Source: Hamiltosporidium tvaerminnensis (taxonomy: Eukaryota > Microsporidia > Dubosqiidae). From it: a DNA stretch of 64,000 nucleotides. The position numbers and the translations under genes were made by a program. The stretch's first letter is position 1, and the number at the start of each line of letters is the position of its first letter. Positions 1-10,303 of this stretch are shown piece after piece. The notes below the pieces were generated by a model. That model saw only the letters and a program-made list of their open reading frames with translations, had not been told where the DNA came from and did not search any database. Location of the stretch: assembly GCA_022605425.2 (NCBI GenBank), contig CM061249.1, positions 1,054,001-1,118,000 on the forward strand, given 5' to 3'.

Positions 1-171
1 AATTATCGTATTTCTAATTTCTATTTTTGATTTCTACTTTAATTTTTTGTAGTTTCTTAATTTGATTATTTATTTTTGATTTTAATTTTTATTTTTGATT
101 TTTATTTCTAATTTTTTGTGTTTTAACTTATATTTTAATTTATTTATTTTTGATTTTATAATATTTTTATT

Positions 172-660
172 GCTAGCCAATGAGTTGGGTCTTATTTATA
201 TGTGTAGTGTTGAGATAATCCCTTATGTGATGACCTGGGACGGTATTGTGACAAAATACCATAAATCTCATCTTAAAAGACTAGAAATACCCATGAATGT
301 AGAAGCATACATTCAGTCTATAGTACTTAAGAAAACAGTCGAAACAATTTCCTTTGATCGACGAAGAGGACTTGAGTCAGGACTAAATGCCGAAGAGAGC
401 TGTGAAAGAGCGTCAATGGGTGTTATTATGAGAGCAGAGATGCATGAGGAACCAATACCCCCTTTAAAAGAAGCGAAAAGAGAGGAAGATGGTGCAAAAA
501 ATTTTAAACCAAAAAATAAAGCACCCTTTATTTCACAAAGAGGAACCACTTAGAGGAACCGACCAATAACATAAATGAAGAGTCGGATTTGGAAGAAGAG
601 ACAAAAGTGGTTAAAGAGGTAGAAGAAAACATATAAAAATGGTAAAATTATTTATTCGAA
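172..660 (+). mobile_element. 5'-truncated LINE 3' fragment (R2/R4/Dong-type endonuclease C-terminus)
   Basis: The reading frame through about 180-552 matches the C-terminal end of the LINE at 47.1-50.9 kb almost residue for residue: NELGLIY, then SVEIIPYVMTWDGIVTKYHK, then IQSIVLKKTVETISFDRRRG. This part lies just after the restriction-like endonuclease core. The match begins abruptly near 172, as expected for a 5'-truncated insertion, and the 3' end fades near 645-670 in a diverged form of the LINE tail. The upstream AT-rich sequence that makes the frame open from 95 is not LINE-like, so the apparent ATG at 95 is probably fortuitous. No target-site duplication could be resolved in the AT-rich flanks. 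The frame ends early (552) relative to the other copies. A dead remnant. Confidence 0.85.
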
Positions 661-688
661 TTCTATAATTTATTTTTAAGATTTATTT

Positions 689-1381
689 TTAATCGCATTT
701 TTTTATTTTAATTAAATCGATAATTAAAATATTTTTTTGAATTTCTTTAAAAAGATTATCAAGTTGTGTAAAATTATGAATCATTCCAACTGTAAGTGCA
801 CATATCTCTTTAATATCACACATATGAATAACATAATCCCATTCAAAATTACTACAACACGAACACTCTGGCTTACTAGAATAATCAGAAATATAAATAA
901 TTTCTGATTTATACGTAATAAGTTGTCCATTATTTACCAATTCATTAATAAAATTGGTAGAAAATATTTTACCGCCATTTTTTAAATTAAAAACGAAATC
1001 TTCAATATTTTTACATTCAATAAAATTGGAAGAAAATATTTTATTTCCTCTTGAAATTATTTTTTTTGTATCAAAATCCATATAAAAATCTGGATTGGCT
1101 TTCTCTATAAATTCTATATACTCATCCTTCGTAAATTTTCTATTTCCTCGTCTGGTTCGTAATAAATTACTTTTATCTTTAAAAGTAACAATTATATTGT
1201 TAGAAACAGAACAGAACTCTTTTATAGGTAAAACATCTTTGTTTAAATAATAACTTCCATTGTAAATAAAATCATCGACATAAATTTGAAAAGTTTTATT
1301 AAAACATTTCATATCTTTATAATCAACAACATGTGGTATAGAACCGTATTGTGTTGTTATTACAAAGTCGTGTGATTGCAT
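689..1381 (-). CDS. Shortened queuine tRNA-ribosyltransferase accessory subunit-like protein (QTRT2/TGT family)
   Basis: This is a 230-residue protein. The N-terminus (FVITTQYGSIPHVV, about residues 6-19) resembles the start of QTRT2, and the stretch around FTKDEYIEFIEKANPDFYMDF (about 82-103) resembles the following QTRT2 segment. The C-terminus, from GGKIFSTNFINELVNNGQL through ECSCCSNFEWDYVIHMC to KEICALTVGMIHNF, matches the zinc-binding end of tRNA-guanine transglycosylases. In that family CxCx2C plus a distant His bind zinc. Here one cysteine of the motif seems shifted or lost, although CSCC and the IHN histidine remain. Family members are about 400 residues, so most of the central TIM barrel is missing. 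QTRT2 is the non-catalytic partner of QTRT1 in exchanging guanine for queuine at the tRNA wobble position. A CCC motif lies 6-8 bases upstream of the ATG, a typical microsporidian start context. The family call is inferred from memory of the motifs. The protein could be a relic with a changed role. Confidence 0.6.
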   Translation of the reverse strand: MQSHDFVITTQYGSIPHVVDYKDMKCFNKTFQIYVDDFIYNGSYYLNKDVLPIKEFCSVSNNIIVTFKDKSNLLRTRRGNRKFTKDEYIEFIEKANPDFYMDFDTKKIISRGNKIFSSNFIECKNIEDFVFNLKNGGKIFSTNFINELVNNGQLITYKSEIIYISDYSSKPECSCCSNFEWDYVIHMCDIKEICALTVGMIHNFTQLDNLFKEIQKNILIIDLIKIKKCD

Positions 1382-1711
1382 TATATGGGTTTTTCTAAAA
1401 ATTTGATAGTAAATCTATATTTTTGTAAAAAAAACAGAAAAAATTATAAAAGGGACTTAAATTTATTCAAAATATTGTATTTAACTTATGATTGTATTTA
1501 ACTTGGTTTTATTTAACTTAATTGTATTTAACTTATAATTGTATTTAAAAGAAATTTTATTTAACTTACAATTTGATTCAAAAGAAATTTTATTTTTTTA
1601 ATTCTCTTTAATCATATCAATGAGTCTTTAATTCTCTTTGAATCTCAATGCTAGTAATAAAATTTGTATTTCTTTGAATCTTAATGTTAGAAATAAAAAT
1701 CTTTACTATTT
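1382..1711. repeat. AT-rich intergenic with TGTATTTAACTTA-like micro-repeats
   Basis: Between the QTRT2-like gene and the SINE-like copy lies AT-rich DNA. Around 1485-1575 it carries several imperfect copies of a GTATTTAACTTA-type unit, and around 1615-1720 repeated TTTGAATCTNAATG-type units. No gene is seen. Confidence 0.6.
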
Positions 1712-1724
1712 GTATTTCTTTTTC

Positions 1725-2449
1725 AGGTGGAGGGAGGATAACCACAAAAAAAACTTTCTGCTTGGCAATGAGTGTGTGAAACTGGTGTGAGATCATTGTT
1801 TGGATTTTTAGTGGGAATAAAACCACACTACATCTTCGGTTGTTCCATGGGAGTTTGTATGAGGAGGAGAGGTCTAAGAAATGGAGAAACTTTTTCTACA
1901 AATTTATTTGTAGTTTTTTACGTAACCAGATTGCAGACCGCAGCTGAACATGTAGGTAATTGCCATGTAAAAGCATGGAAACCTAGCCTTGCTCACTCGG
2001 GTTAGAAGACTTAGCGCCTGCGAGATATAAAACGAAAAACCATTTAAAGCCAGGAAAGCTAAGTAGTAGGTTATACCTATTGGTATGACATTGCACTGTC
2101 TAGGTGGACCCCATGTAAATCTCTGAAATATATCTTAGCTAGAAGTTTATTGGGTTCAGAAAGTGTAGAGTAAGTGGGAATGCTGCATAGTCTTGGGGGA
2201 GCCCAGGGGGGGCTATGGCCTTCGATCACACTCCATGCAACGGACATAAACGAACTCCGGGCAACTGCCTCGCCTAGTAATCAGGTTCTACACACCTGGT
2301 ATATTAAAGTCTTTGGGACGTAGGTATCGCAGGGGTTACTGATGGAGTTTTGGGGTAGCAGTTATTTATGTTAAACCTAGAACTGCGTTAATGTCATGAA
2401 AACAAATATAACACTTGCCACTATTTTAAAAAACATATTTTTAAATAAA
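1725..2449 (+). mobile_element. SINE-like element copy S1, with 13 bp target-site duplication
   Basis: This is one of six copies in the window of a ~725 bp sequence. It begins (A)GGTGGAGGGAGGATAACCAC and ends TTTTTAAATAAA. It is flanked by a perfect 13 bp direct repeat, GTATTTCTTTTTC, at 1712-1724 and 2450-2462. It is clearly more GC-rich than its surroundings and has several short potential hairpins, such as CTACAAATTTATTTGTAG and CCATGTAAAAGCATGG. No conserved protein is encoded: the longest frame opens only at GTG and is interrupted in other copies. No convincing Pol III A/B box was found. The AATAAA-containing end could serve as a polyadenylation signal. The length is unusual for a classical SINE. 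It could also be an internally deleted non-autonomous LINE. Confidence 0.85.
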
Positions 2450-2610
2450 GTATTTCTTTTTCCAATAAATTATCTTTTAAAAAAATTTTATATTTTTATT
2501 TTAATATTTTTAAAAAATAATTACTTTAAATATCTAATTGTTCATTATTTCTACCTAAAAAATTATAAATTTAAATCTTTTAATTATTATCTATAATTTT
2601 TATTTAGTTA

Positions 2611-3130
2611 TTTTTATTTCAGATAAGACAACTATTATTCTTTTACTTCATTTAAGTATTTCATTTTTAATTAAATTCTTATTTTTATTTCAGATAAGAC
2701 AACTATTATTCTTTTACTTCATTTAAGTATTTCATAATTAATTAAATTCTTATTTCATCAGATCAGATAATATTTATAATCACATTTGGTGTTACAATTA
2801 TATCAAATATAAAAGATAACTAATAATTATTTGTGTAATTTATCGTTTATTATAAATATTATCTAATATGTTGAAATAAGAATCAATATTTGTAATTTTA
2901 TGTAATTTAAAACACATACTTATAAGATATAATATTTATTTTCTAAGGTCTTCTTCTTTTTAATACATCATATTTAATATAAAATAATAACTTAGAATTT
3001 CTAAATTACAATCTACATTTCCAATCTGAATACTAGAATTTGATATAAAATATAACTTAGAATTTCTAAATTACAATCTACATTTCAACTCTGAATACTA
3101 GAATTTGATATAAAATATAACTTGGAATTT
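2611..3130. repeat. Short tandem duplications (71 bp x2; about 65 bp x2)
   Basis: A 71 bp unit starting TTTTTATTTCAGATAAG is repeated at 2611 and 2682. A separate unit of about 65 bp, starting TAACTTAGAATTTCTAAATT, is repeated at 2988 and 3053 with a partial third start at 3118. Both are non-coding and AT-rich. Confidence 0.8.
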
Positions 3131-3540
3131 AAACAATTTAAACAATTTAAACTTACAAATACAAGATTTATTTGTTTAAAGAACATTTAAAGGGAAATAT
3201 TTCTATTACATATATTTTAACCAAATTTATTTATAATTAATTTAATATTTTTCTCTTTTATATACTTCTTCTCATACATATATTTTAACCTAATATTTAT
3301 TTATAATTAATTTAATTTGTAATTTCTTTGTTAAATATTTATTAAATTCTTAATAAATAATTTTTTTATTTCCAAATAATTTATTTATAGTGAATTGAAG
3401 GTTATTTTTACTTAAAATTTATTCTTAAATATTGCTGGTAAGCGTGTGGAAATTAACTAAATTTAAATTAATCAAAAATACTTGAAAAAATGGATTTTTT
3501 TTATTTAGATCAGTAGCTAAATACCAATAAATTAATATCT

Positions 3541-3660
3541 TTTACAAGCCTATTGGTCATCGCTTGGTTTATTTACCAATATATTATTATATTATTATCT
3601 TTTACAAGCCTATGGGTCATCGCTTGGTTTATTTACCAATATATTATTATATTATTATCT
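3541..3660. repeat. 60 bp direct tandem duplication
   Basis: Two adjacent 60 bp units differ at one position (TATTGGTCATCGC versus TATGGGTCATCGC). Nothing coding is visible in 3131-4170 apart from this duplication. Confidence 0.85.
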
Positions 3661-4179
3661 TTTATTTTTACATTTTTAGCAACTGATAAACAATTTCTTA
3701 ATTAAAATCCAGAATATTTTTTAAATCAGCATATTATTCTTGTTCTAATCTACTCGCTTATACTATTTTTAATGTAAAATTTATTTTCTGTTTATTCTAT
3801 TCAGTTTACAATCTATTTTTTATTTCTTATTGTTTGGTATTCATTCGTTTGAACCGTTTTTGGGTTTTCAAAAAAAAAACTGTCTTTCTATGAAGTATGA
3901 TGTAAAAGTCAATTCTATAATTGAAATTTCTATATTCGGTTTATCAAGAAAGTTATAATCTAACAATGTATATAATTATAAAGTATTATATTAACTTATA
4001 GTTTTCTTGTACCTCTGTATTCTGGTTTTTTTGATATTTTTCGAAGAATAATTGTTTTGATGAACATTATTATGAGTTTAAATAAATTTTATAAAAAAAA
4101 AAGCTTGAAAATATAAATTCAAGTTTAATTCTGTTTATTTATAACTGAAACTTTTTAGAAAATTAGTAAGAAAAGAAGT

Positions 4180-4450
4180 AAGAAAATACGAACCGAGTAA
4201 ATAAATTTGATTGTAATTTTATAAAAATTATATAAAAAAGCTTTTTATTAAAAAATTAGTAAAAAAATACGAATCGAGTAAATAAATTTGATTGTAATTT
4301 TATAAAAATTATATAAAAAAGCTTTTTATTAAAAAATTAGTAAAAAAATACGAATCGAGTAAATAAATTTGATTGTAATTTTATAAAAATTATATAAAAA
4401 AACTTTTTATTAAAAAATTAGTAAAAAATACGAATCGAGTAAATAAATTA
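4180..4450. repeat. About 81 bp tandem array, roughly 3.3 copies
   Basis: The marker AATCGAGTAAATAAATT recurs at about 4191 (as AACCGAGTAA), 4272, 4353 and 4433, giving a period of 80-81 bp. The units are nearly identical, indicating recent expansion or homogenisation. Non-coding. Confidence 0.85.
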
Positions 4451-4740
4451 TTAAATAAATTAAAAAACTTTTTATTAATTCTTTTATTATTATTTATTAC
4501 AATCTATAAAGGTAATTTACCCTACGTTAGTGCGAATATTTTTTTTGTCAATTAAAAAATTTAAAATTTTCTATTTCTGTAGTTTATTTTATATTTTAAG
4601 TTTTGATAGATACATGGATGAATATTGAAGTGTAATATAAGTATTCATACATAATTATTTTGTATCTTATATTTTTAGAACTTTTAAAATACTTCGAGGT
4701 GAGTATTTGGTGTTGAATTACTTAATTAACAATACAAAGA

Positions 4741-5060
4741 TATAATTTTTATTTTTTAAGAATTTACAAAAAATAAAATTGAAAAATAAAAATTATTTAC
4801 AATTGGATTTTTATTTTTTAAGAATTTACAAAATAAAATTGAAAAATAAAAATTATTTACAATTGGATTTTTATTTTTTAAGAATTTACAAAATAAAATT
4901 GAAAAATAAAAATTATTTACAATTGGATTTTTATTTTTTAAGAATTTACAAAATAAAATTGAAAAATAAAAATTATTTACAATTGGATTTTTATTTTTTA
5001 AGAATTTATAAAAAAGAAAATTGAAAAATAAAAATTATTTACAATTGGATTTTTTATTTT
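4741..5060. repeat. 60 bp tandem array, about 5 copies
   Basis: An exact 60 bp period contains ATTATTTACAATTGGATTTT. Because 60 is divisible by three, it creates an artificial open frame across the array, which is not a gene. It lies about 300 bp after the 81 bp array. Confidence 0.9.
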
Positions 5061-5629
5061 TTAAACAAAGTATAATTCGTTAATTATTTTTTTAATATTA
5101 AATCGTTCTCAATATTCTTCTGTGATTCATTGAAAAATAAATTATATAAAAATTCTTTTTTGTAAAATTCAATAATTATTCAGTTAGTTGTATGAATTTT
5201 TTGACTTTCTAATGATAATATTTCTATGTTTTTAGATGTTTGATGTACAAATAAATCTTTAAAATCATCTTTTTATGATTAAAAACAAAAGAATTAAATC
5301 ATAAGTTTATATCCAAGAATAACTGATTACTACTTAAAATCATCTTATATCATATGTTCTTAAATAATTAAATCATAACTTTATATACAAGAATAACTGA
5401 TCAATACTTAAAATTATCTTTAGCATATTTTCTCAAAGAATTGAGTTTACAGGGAAATTTAGAAATTATCATTATTATCTGTTTTAATTCATTGGAAATA
5501 CTTTTGAAATATTTATATATTTATTTTTCATACAAAAGAAGTTTAAATATCTTACGATTCTGAAAAAAAGTATGAATTTCATTACACATATGTATCAAAT
5601 AATTTTATCGTACTGTTTTTCCATATGAT
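5061..5629. other. AT-rich intergenic, no gene seen
   Basis: Contains a loose duplication around 5270-5420 (AATCATAA followed by a TTATATCCAAGAATAACTGAT-like unit). No coding region or RNA gene was recognised. Confidence 0.5.
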
Positions 5630-5869
5630 TTACTTTGAACTACGACGACTTGATTTTTTAGATTTCTTAGGTTTTCCGGATTTTCCGGATTTCGAGCCAC
5701 TTGCGGAACCTGCCGCAACTGCTTTTGAGACAACGTACGTTGTTATGACTAATTTTGTTTCTGCTTCTGCTTATGCTTCATCTTCTTCTTCCTAGGATTC
5801 TTCTTCCTAGGATTCTTCTTCTGGCTCTTCTTCTTCTGGTTTTCCAGCGGGATCACCAATTACGTTCAT
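5630..5869 (-). pseudogene. Broken acidic-to-basic tail segment with three in-frame stops
   Basis: One frame from an ATG at 5869 to a TAA at 5630-5632 reads like protein: an MNVIGDPAGKPEEEEPEEES acidic start, a hydrophobic middle, and a Ser/Lys/Arg-rich end (SGKSGKPKKSKKSSRRSSK). Two TAG codons and one TAA interrupt the acidic part. The two TAG codons lie in repeated GAAGAAGAATCC units. GC content is higher than in the surroundings. The ATG overlaps the stop of the preceding Cys-rich frame in a different frame. It is therefore either the decayed second half of that gene after a frameshift or a separate dead gene. The family was not recognised. Confidence 0.45.
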
Positions 5870-6153
5870 ATGAAAGCATATATTTCTGAAGGTGGTACAG
5901 CTGGTTTTTGTTCAGAACAGCAGCTAGGTGATTTCTGTTTACAAGCACACTCTTCTTTCTTGTCTTCTTGAGATAATACAATGTTAACATTTAAACTTTC
6001 TTTTTCAGAATTATCGTTACATGGACTTTCGGAAGATAAAAAATAATTTCGAACTTCTGGTTTTCTACAACATGGATTACTGAAACATGGAGTACAAGGA
6101 CGTGGTCTACATGAAGTAGGTACTCTAAAACATCTAAAATCCTGCATTCCCAT
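5866..6153 (-). CDS. Small Cys/Pro-rich protein, unrecognised
   Basis: This is a 95-residue protein with cysteine clusters: CFRVPTSCRPRPCTPCFSNP followed by CC in the first 30 residues, and CACKQKSPSCC near residue 70. No signal peptide or membrane segment is obvious. The ATG at 6153 is preceded 12-15 bases upstream by GGGG on the coding strand, similar to the start context of other genes here. The frame ends in EIYAFI, and its stop overlaps the ATG of a protein-like segment broken by stops (5630-5869). The true gene may therefore have been longer and this part may be its surviving N-terminus. A structural Cys-rich protein is possible, but no function is assigned. Confidence 0.5.
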   Translation of the reverse strand: MGMQDFRCFRVPTSCRPRPCTPCFSNPCCRKPEVRNYFLSSESPCNDNSEKESLNVNIVLSQEDKKEECACKQKSPSCCSEQKPAVPPSEIYAFI

Positions 6154-8690
6154 ACCGAAACAAACCCCAATATAAGTTATTAAGATATATAAACTACATT
6201 AAAATTGTACAGATACTTTCTTCATGAATATCAAGTTCGTCTGCTTATTTATACTTTGCAGATATAAATTAAATTAAATTTTTTTAATTTAAATAACCAG
6301 TTATATTCTATTATTTAAATATAAATCGATTACCAAATATTAAAATATAAATGTAAATTCTTACAAAACAATGTAAAACACGAAATATTTAACTTTTTAA
6401 AAACAAATTTATGTTATTACAAACGTATATTAAAAATAAATAGAAAATTTTAATTTAATCGTAAAAACCGAAAAAAATCGTTCTTCTTTGAATCTAATTA
6501 CTATGAATTATTTAAATCGATATATTTGTTTATATTTGATTAAAATTAAAAAATTAAGCTATTATTTCAGGCAAAATATTAATTATTTCAACAAAATATT
6601 GATTCGCTATCAGAAGCAGCAGATTCACTCTTTTAAAACATAAAATTTTAATTAATCTTTTTCCGCTGAGACTTGTAAATCCCATCAATATAATATTTTT
6701 AATTTTTATAAAAAACACTTTAATATTCAAAATTATAAAATACAGTTTAAGTAACCAAATTTGGAAATGAAAAGTCTTAATTCAAATATTATTCTATTTT
6801 AAAGTTTAACGGTTTAAACATCCTTTTTTAGATATCAAAACTGTTTAATTATCGGTTTCTAAATTATCTTTACAATATAAATACAGAAAATTATTAATTT
6901 CCTATAAATTTGATAAAAAAAGAAACTTCTTATAAATCTAAGAATCATAATTTATATTTTATTTACTAAAGTTTCATTCGATATTATATTATAAATATTA
7001 ATGATACGCTTCTTTATATCCCATATCACTTATATTTTATGTCGAACTTTTTTCATAACCATTGCTTAATTCCATTACCAAAACAAAGAAACAATAAAAA
7101 TGTTTTTTTGAATTGAGATATTCATTTCAACATATTTTTCTAAAACTTAAAATACAAATTTTTTGTTTCACATGTTTGGAGAAAAATTATATTTTGATTT
7201 GCAAATAAAATTTTGTCCAATGAAACATATTATGACAAATATATAATTTAAAAGCTTCAATAAATTCAAGATTTTTTAAAAAATAAGGTTTTCATTTGAA
7301 TTGCTATTATAAAAGACTGTTTACAACACAAGTACTTCTGAATTTATGTCGAGACAGTCAGATATACTTGAAAGATATTGATAATATACTCAAAAAAGTA
7401 ATTAAATTGATAGTAAGATAAAATGAGCTAATTTTTATCTTTTTTATTTCATACTTATTTACTTATCCCGGTCCTCTTTTACCTCTCAGAGCTGAGAATG
7501 AACAAATAGAAGTTTCATATTTCTTTCTTTTAATCTGTTATACTGCGGGGTTATAAGGAATTGGTTCATAGATCCAGTGTAGTTTATATCCTTTAGACAA
7601 TTAAACAATTGTTTTTAAACAATTATACACACTTTTTCTAAACAGAAAGTTTTTAAAATATTTATTCTTCCTTCAACATCTTTATATTTCATGATCATAG
7701 TTTCGCTGGGAAGCGAGGCTCTAAGAATGATCATAAATCTTGCTGGTTAAGACCAACACGAATGTAGATATAATTTCGAACATGCCATAATGAATAACTT
7801 TGTTAAGCATAATGATGCAATTCAGACAGAATTGAAAATCTATAATAATAAAGAAAAAAAAAGATTGTGTTAATTTGCTAAACCAACCTTGAGATAATAT
7901 CGAAAATAAACAAATCTTTCACATTCCGGATGTAAACATAAAGTTTTTATTTTTTATACAATTATGTAATATAAGAAATCAGTCTTACAAATTCAACTAT
8001 TCTCCTCGTTTTTCAAGAAAGTGCTCTCGAAATTTATCAAAAAGACGAATAAAAATAATTATTAAACAGATATGATCTGAATATAATAAATTATTTATCC
8101 TCGGAAGATAAAGACGCATTCCAGTAAGCAAAAACAAGCCTAAAAGTTCTATAAAACTTGTGCGAAAATCGCAAGTGAAAAGTTGATAATAATCTCGCTA
8201 TAAACGATCGAATAATTTAATTGTGAAACCAAGATAAGCTAAATCACAACTAGATAAGAAAATAAAGTAATTGTACAAAAGACCATGTGCTTGTATAGAT
8301 ATAAGATATGTAGGTACGAAGAAGATTCTTTAAGCTCTGAAAAAAAAGAACTTTTAAAAACACGAATTCAAACCTCAAGGTGTGTCATTTAATTAAGATA
8401 AGTATATTTTAAATGAAAAGATCAAATAGTATAGTTTTTAATGTCTCATTTAAATATCAAAATAAATATGTAATTCGTACGAAAAAAATCTTTGTATAAG
8501 CTTCTTTCTCTATAAATTTAATCTTAGAGATATACTGATACATATAATGATATCAGATACAAAATAATGTTAAATATCATTTTTAGCTATTTTTTTGAGA
8601 AAAAAAATTAATATTGGTTTTAAAAGTTTTTATCATCAATATATTACAATATAATCAGTTATTCTTTCACCACCACATCAGGTGTAGAAT
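6154..8690. other. AT-rich intergenic region without recognisable gene
   Basis: No convincing coding frame. A short segment at 7461-7488 has a related copy at about 42.83 kb. A local GC rise at 7450-7780 shows no gene that I recognise. Confidence 0.5.
7461..7488 (-). repeat. Old dispersed repeat, partner at about 42,831
   Basis: The complement reads GAGAGGTAAAAGAGGACCGG. At 42,832 the plus strand reads GAGAGGTAAAAGAGAACCGG. Weaker similarity continues for about 20 bases on one side. This suggests two relics of one old element whose identity is unknown. Confidence 0.5.
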
Positions 8691-8698
8691 TAATTTGG

Positions 8699-8893
8699 AG
8701 TATTCTCTGCTTGTTGTAAGAGGCGACACAAAGGGACTAGTTTCCAAGTTGAACGTATTGCGAACATCTTTCCCTTTAAAACCACCTTGTTACGAAACCC
8801 GAAAAAGTAAATAAATACACTGGAAAAAGACCGGCGGGCGGTATTATTGAGTGCGTCCAAGGCTTTATTAAGGCAGTAATGCCAAGGGTAACA
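8699..8893 (+). repeat. Dispersed repeat copy R-a (related to 55,345-55,530 minus)
   Basis: A segment of about 190 bp with higher GC than its flanks contains TTGTAAGAGGCGACACAAAG, CCCTTTAAAACCAC and AAAGACCGGCGGGCGGTATTA. The complement of about 55.35-55.53 kb has the same blocks in the same order and spacing (GTAAGTGGCGAGTAAAAGGG, CCCTTTAAAACCAC, AAAGACCAGTGGTCGGTATTA). From memory, the phrase GTAAGAGGCGACTAA is common in dispersed repeats of arthropod genomes. That is recollection, not a search result. No intact protein is encoded. Confidence 0.65.
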
Positions 8894-10280
8894 AAAATCA
8901 GTTATTCTAATCGTTACAGATATAATTTTTACAATGAAAAAATTGTAAATTTTCTCATATTCTACTCATATTTTTCTTATACGAATCATATTTTTTAATT
9001 TTTAATGACTTAATTATTATAAGAATTATAAATAATTCATAAGTTTTTTAAAAAAATCAAAAAATCTATACTTTTGAAAAAACTGACTATAAAAATAAAT
9101 ATTTCATAGTTTAAAATAGAAATATTAAACACAAACAATCAAATATATTTTATTTAATAACTATTTAATATTTAATATCTTATTTAATATTTATTTGATA
9201 TTTATTCCCTATTTATTTACTTGATTTAATATTTATTTAAAATCTATTCCCTATTTATTTAATATCTTATTCAATATTTATTTAATATTTATTTACTTGA
9301 TTTAATATCTTATTCAATATTTATTTGATATTTATTTAATATCTTATTCATTAGTTATAATTTATTTATTCACTATTTAATATTTATTTAAAATCTTTTT
9401 ATAATTTAATTAAAATCTTATTCACTATTTATAATCTATTTATAATTTATTTATAATTTATTTATTTACTATTTAAAATCTTTTAAAAGAATTACAAGAA
9501 AAATCTAATAATAATTTACAAAGAATACTATAAGAATAATAATTTAAACTTCTGTTGTTTGGAAATAAAATTATATAAATTTCTAAATTTATTATATCTC
9601 ACACCATCTTTAATCTCCATTTTTTATTAAATTCCTTGATAATTAAATATATATTTTTATATCACTAATAAGGAATAATTAATATAACCAATCTATTATA
9701 AATAAGATATAAAAGATTTGATCTATCAATTATTAAATGAGATATAAAAGATTTGACATATAAATTATTTAAATAAATTATACAACCTATCTATTGTACA
9801 AATAATAATACAGCTATATCTATCCTATGAATATATAAAGATATAACCTATATCTATTCTATGAATAATAATACAGCTATATCTATTCTATGAATATATG
9901 AAGATATAACCTATATCTATTCTATGAATATATGGTATAATACACTTATACCATCAAGATATAATATAATACACATATCTATTCTATGAGGATATAATAC
10001 AATGCAACTAATTCAATCAAGATATAAAGATATAACCTATCAATATCCTCAAGACATATAAAAATATAACCAATCTATCATATAAATAAGATAGAAGATA
10101 TAAAACACTAAGAATATAATTTAGATAAGAAATACAAATAGATTTTATTTATATAAAACAATAAAAATATTGTTTTAAACAAATATAGAAGTGGTTTGTA
10201 TAAAATATAAATATTTATTTGTAAATACAAATAAAAATATAAAAAAATTATCTGAAACAAAAATTTTCATTTTTAAATAC
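8894..10280. repeat. AT-rich intergenic with simple repeats
   Basis: Between about 9130 and 9480 the sequence consists of many variants of TATTTAATATCTTATTCAATA. Between about 9780 and 10,040 units such as GATATAACCTATATCTATTC recur. No gene is seen before the CCC motif at 10,285 that precedes the RNF121-like gene. Confidence 0.7.
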
Positions 10281-10284
10281 AAAG

Positions 10285-10287
10285 CCC
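10285..10287 (+). promoter_or_regulatory. CCC start-context motif of the RNF121-like gene
   Basis: AAAGCCCTCTTAC lies 17 bases upstream of the ATG. CCC- or GGG-type motifs just before start codons are a known microsporidian promoter feature. The same arrangement is seen 5 bases before the Mot1 ATG and 6-8 bases before the QTRT2-like ATG. Confidence 0.45.
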
Positions 10288-10303
10288 TCTTACAAACAAA
10301 TAT

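Noticed and set aside
1772-2005. 77-residue frame inside SINE-like copy S1, also open in S2
   Set aside because: It opens at GTG, not ATG, and is closed by a stop in S3. Similarity between copies reflects recent common origin of the repeat, not coding constraint.
2155-2180. Group I intron R-like string (GTTCAGAAAGTGTAGA) in the SINE-like element
   Set aside because: No matching P, Q and S elements or P7 pairing could be found around it.
4779-5024. 81-residue frame in the 60 bp array
   Set aside because: It is open only because the satellite unit length is a multiple of three.
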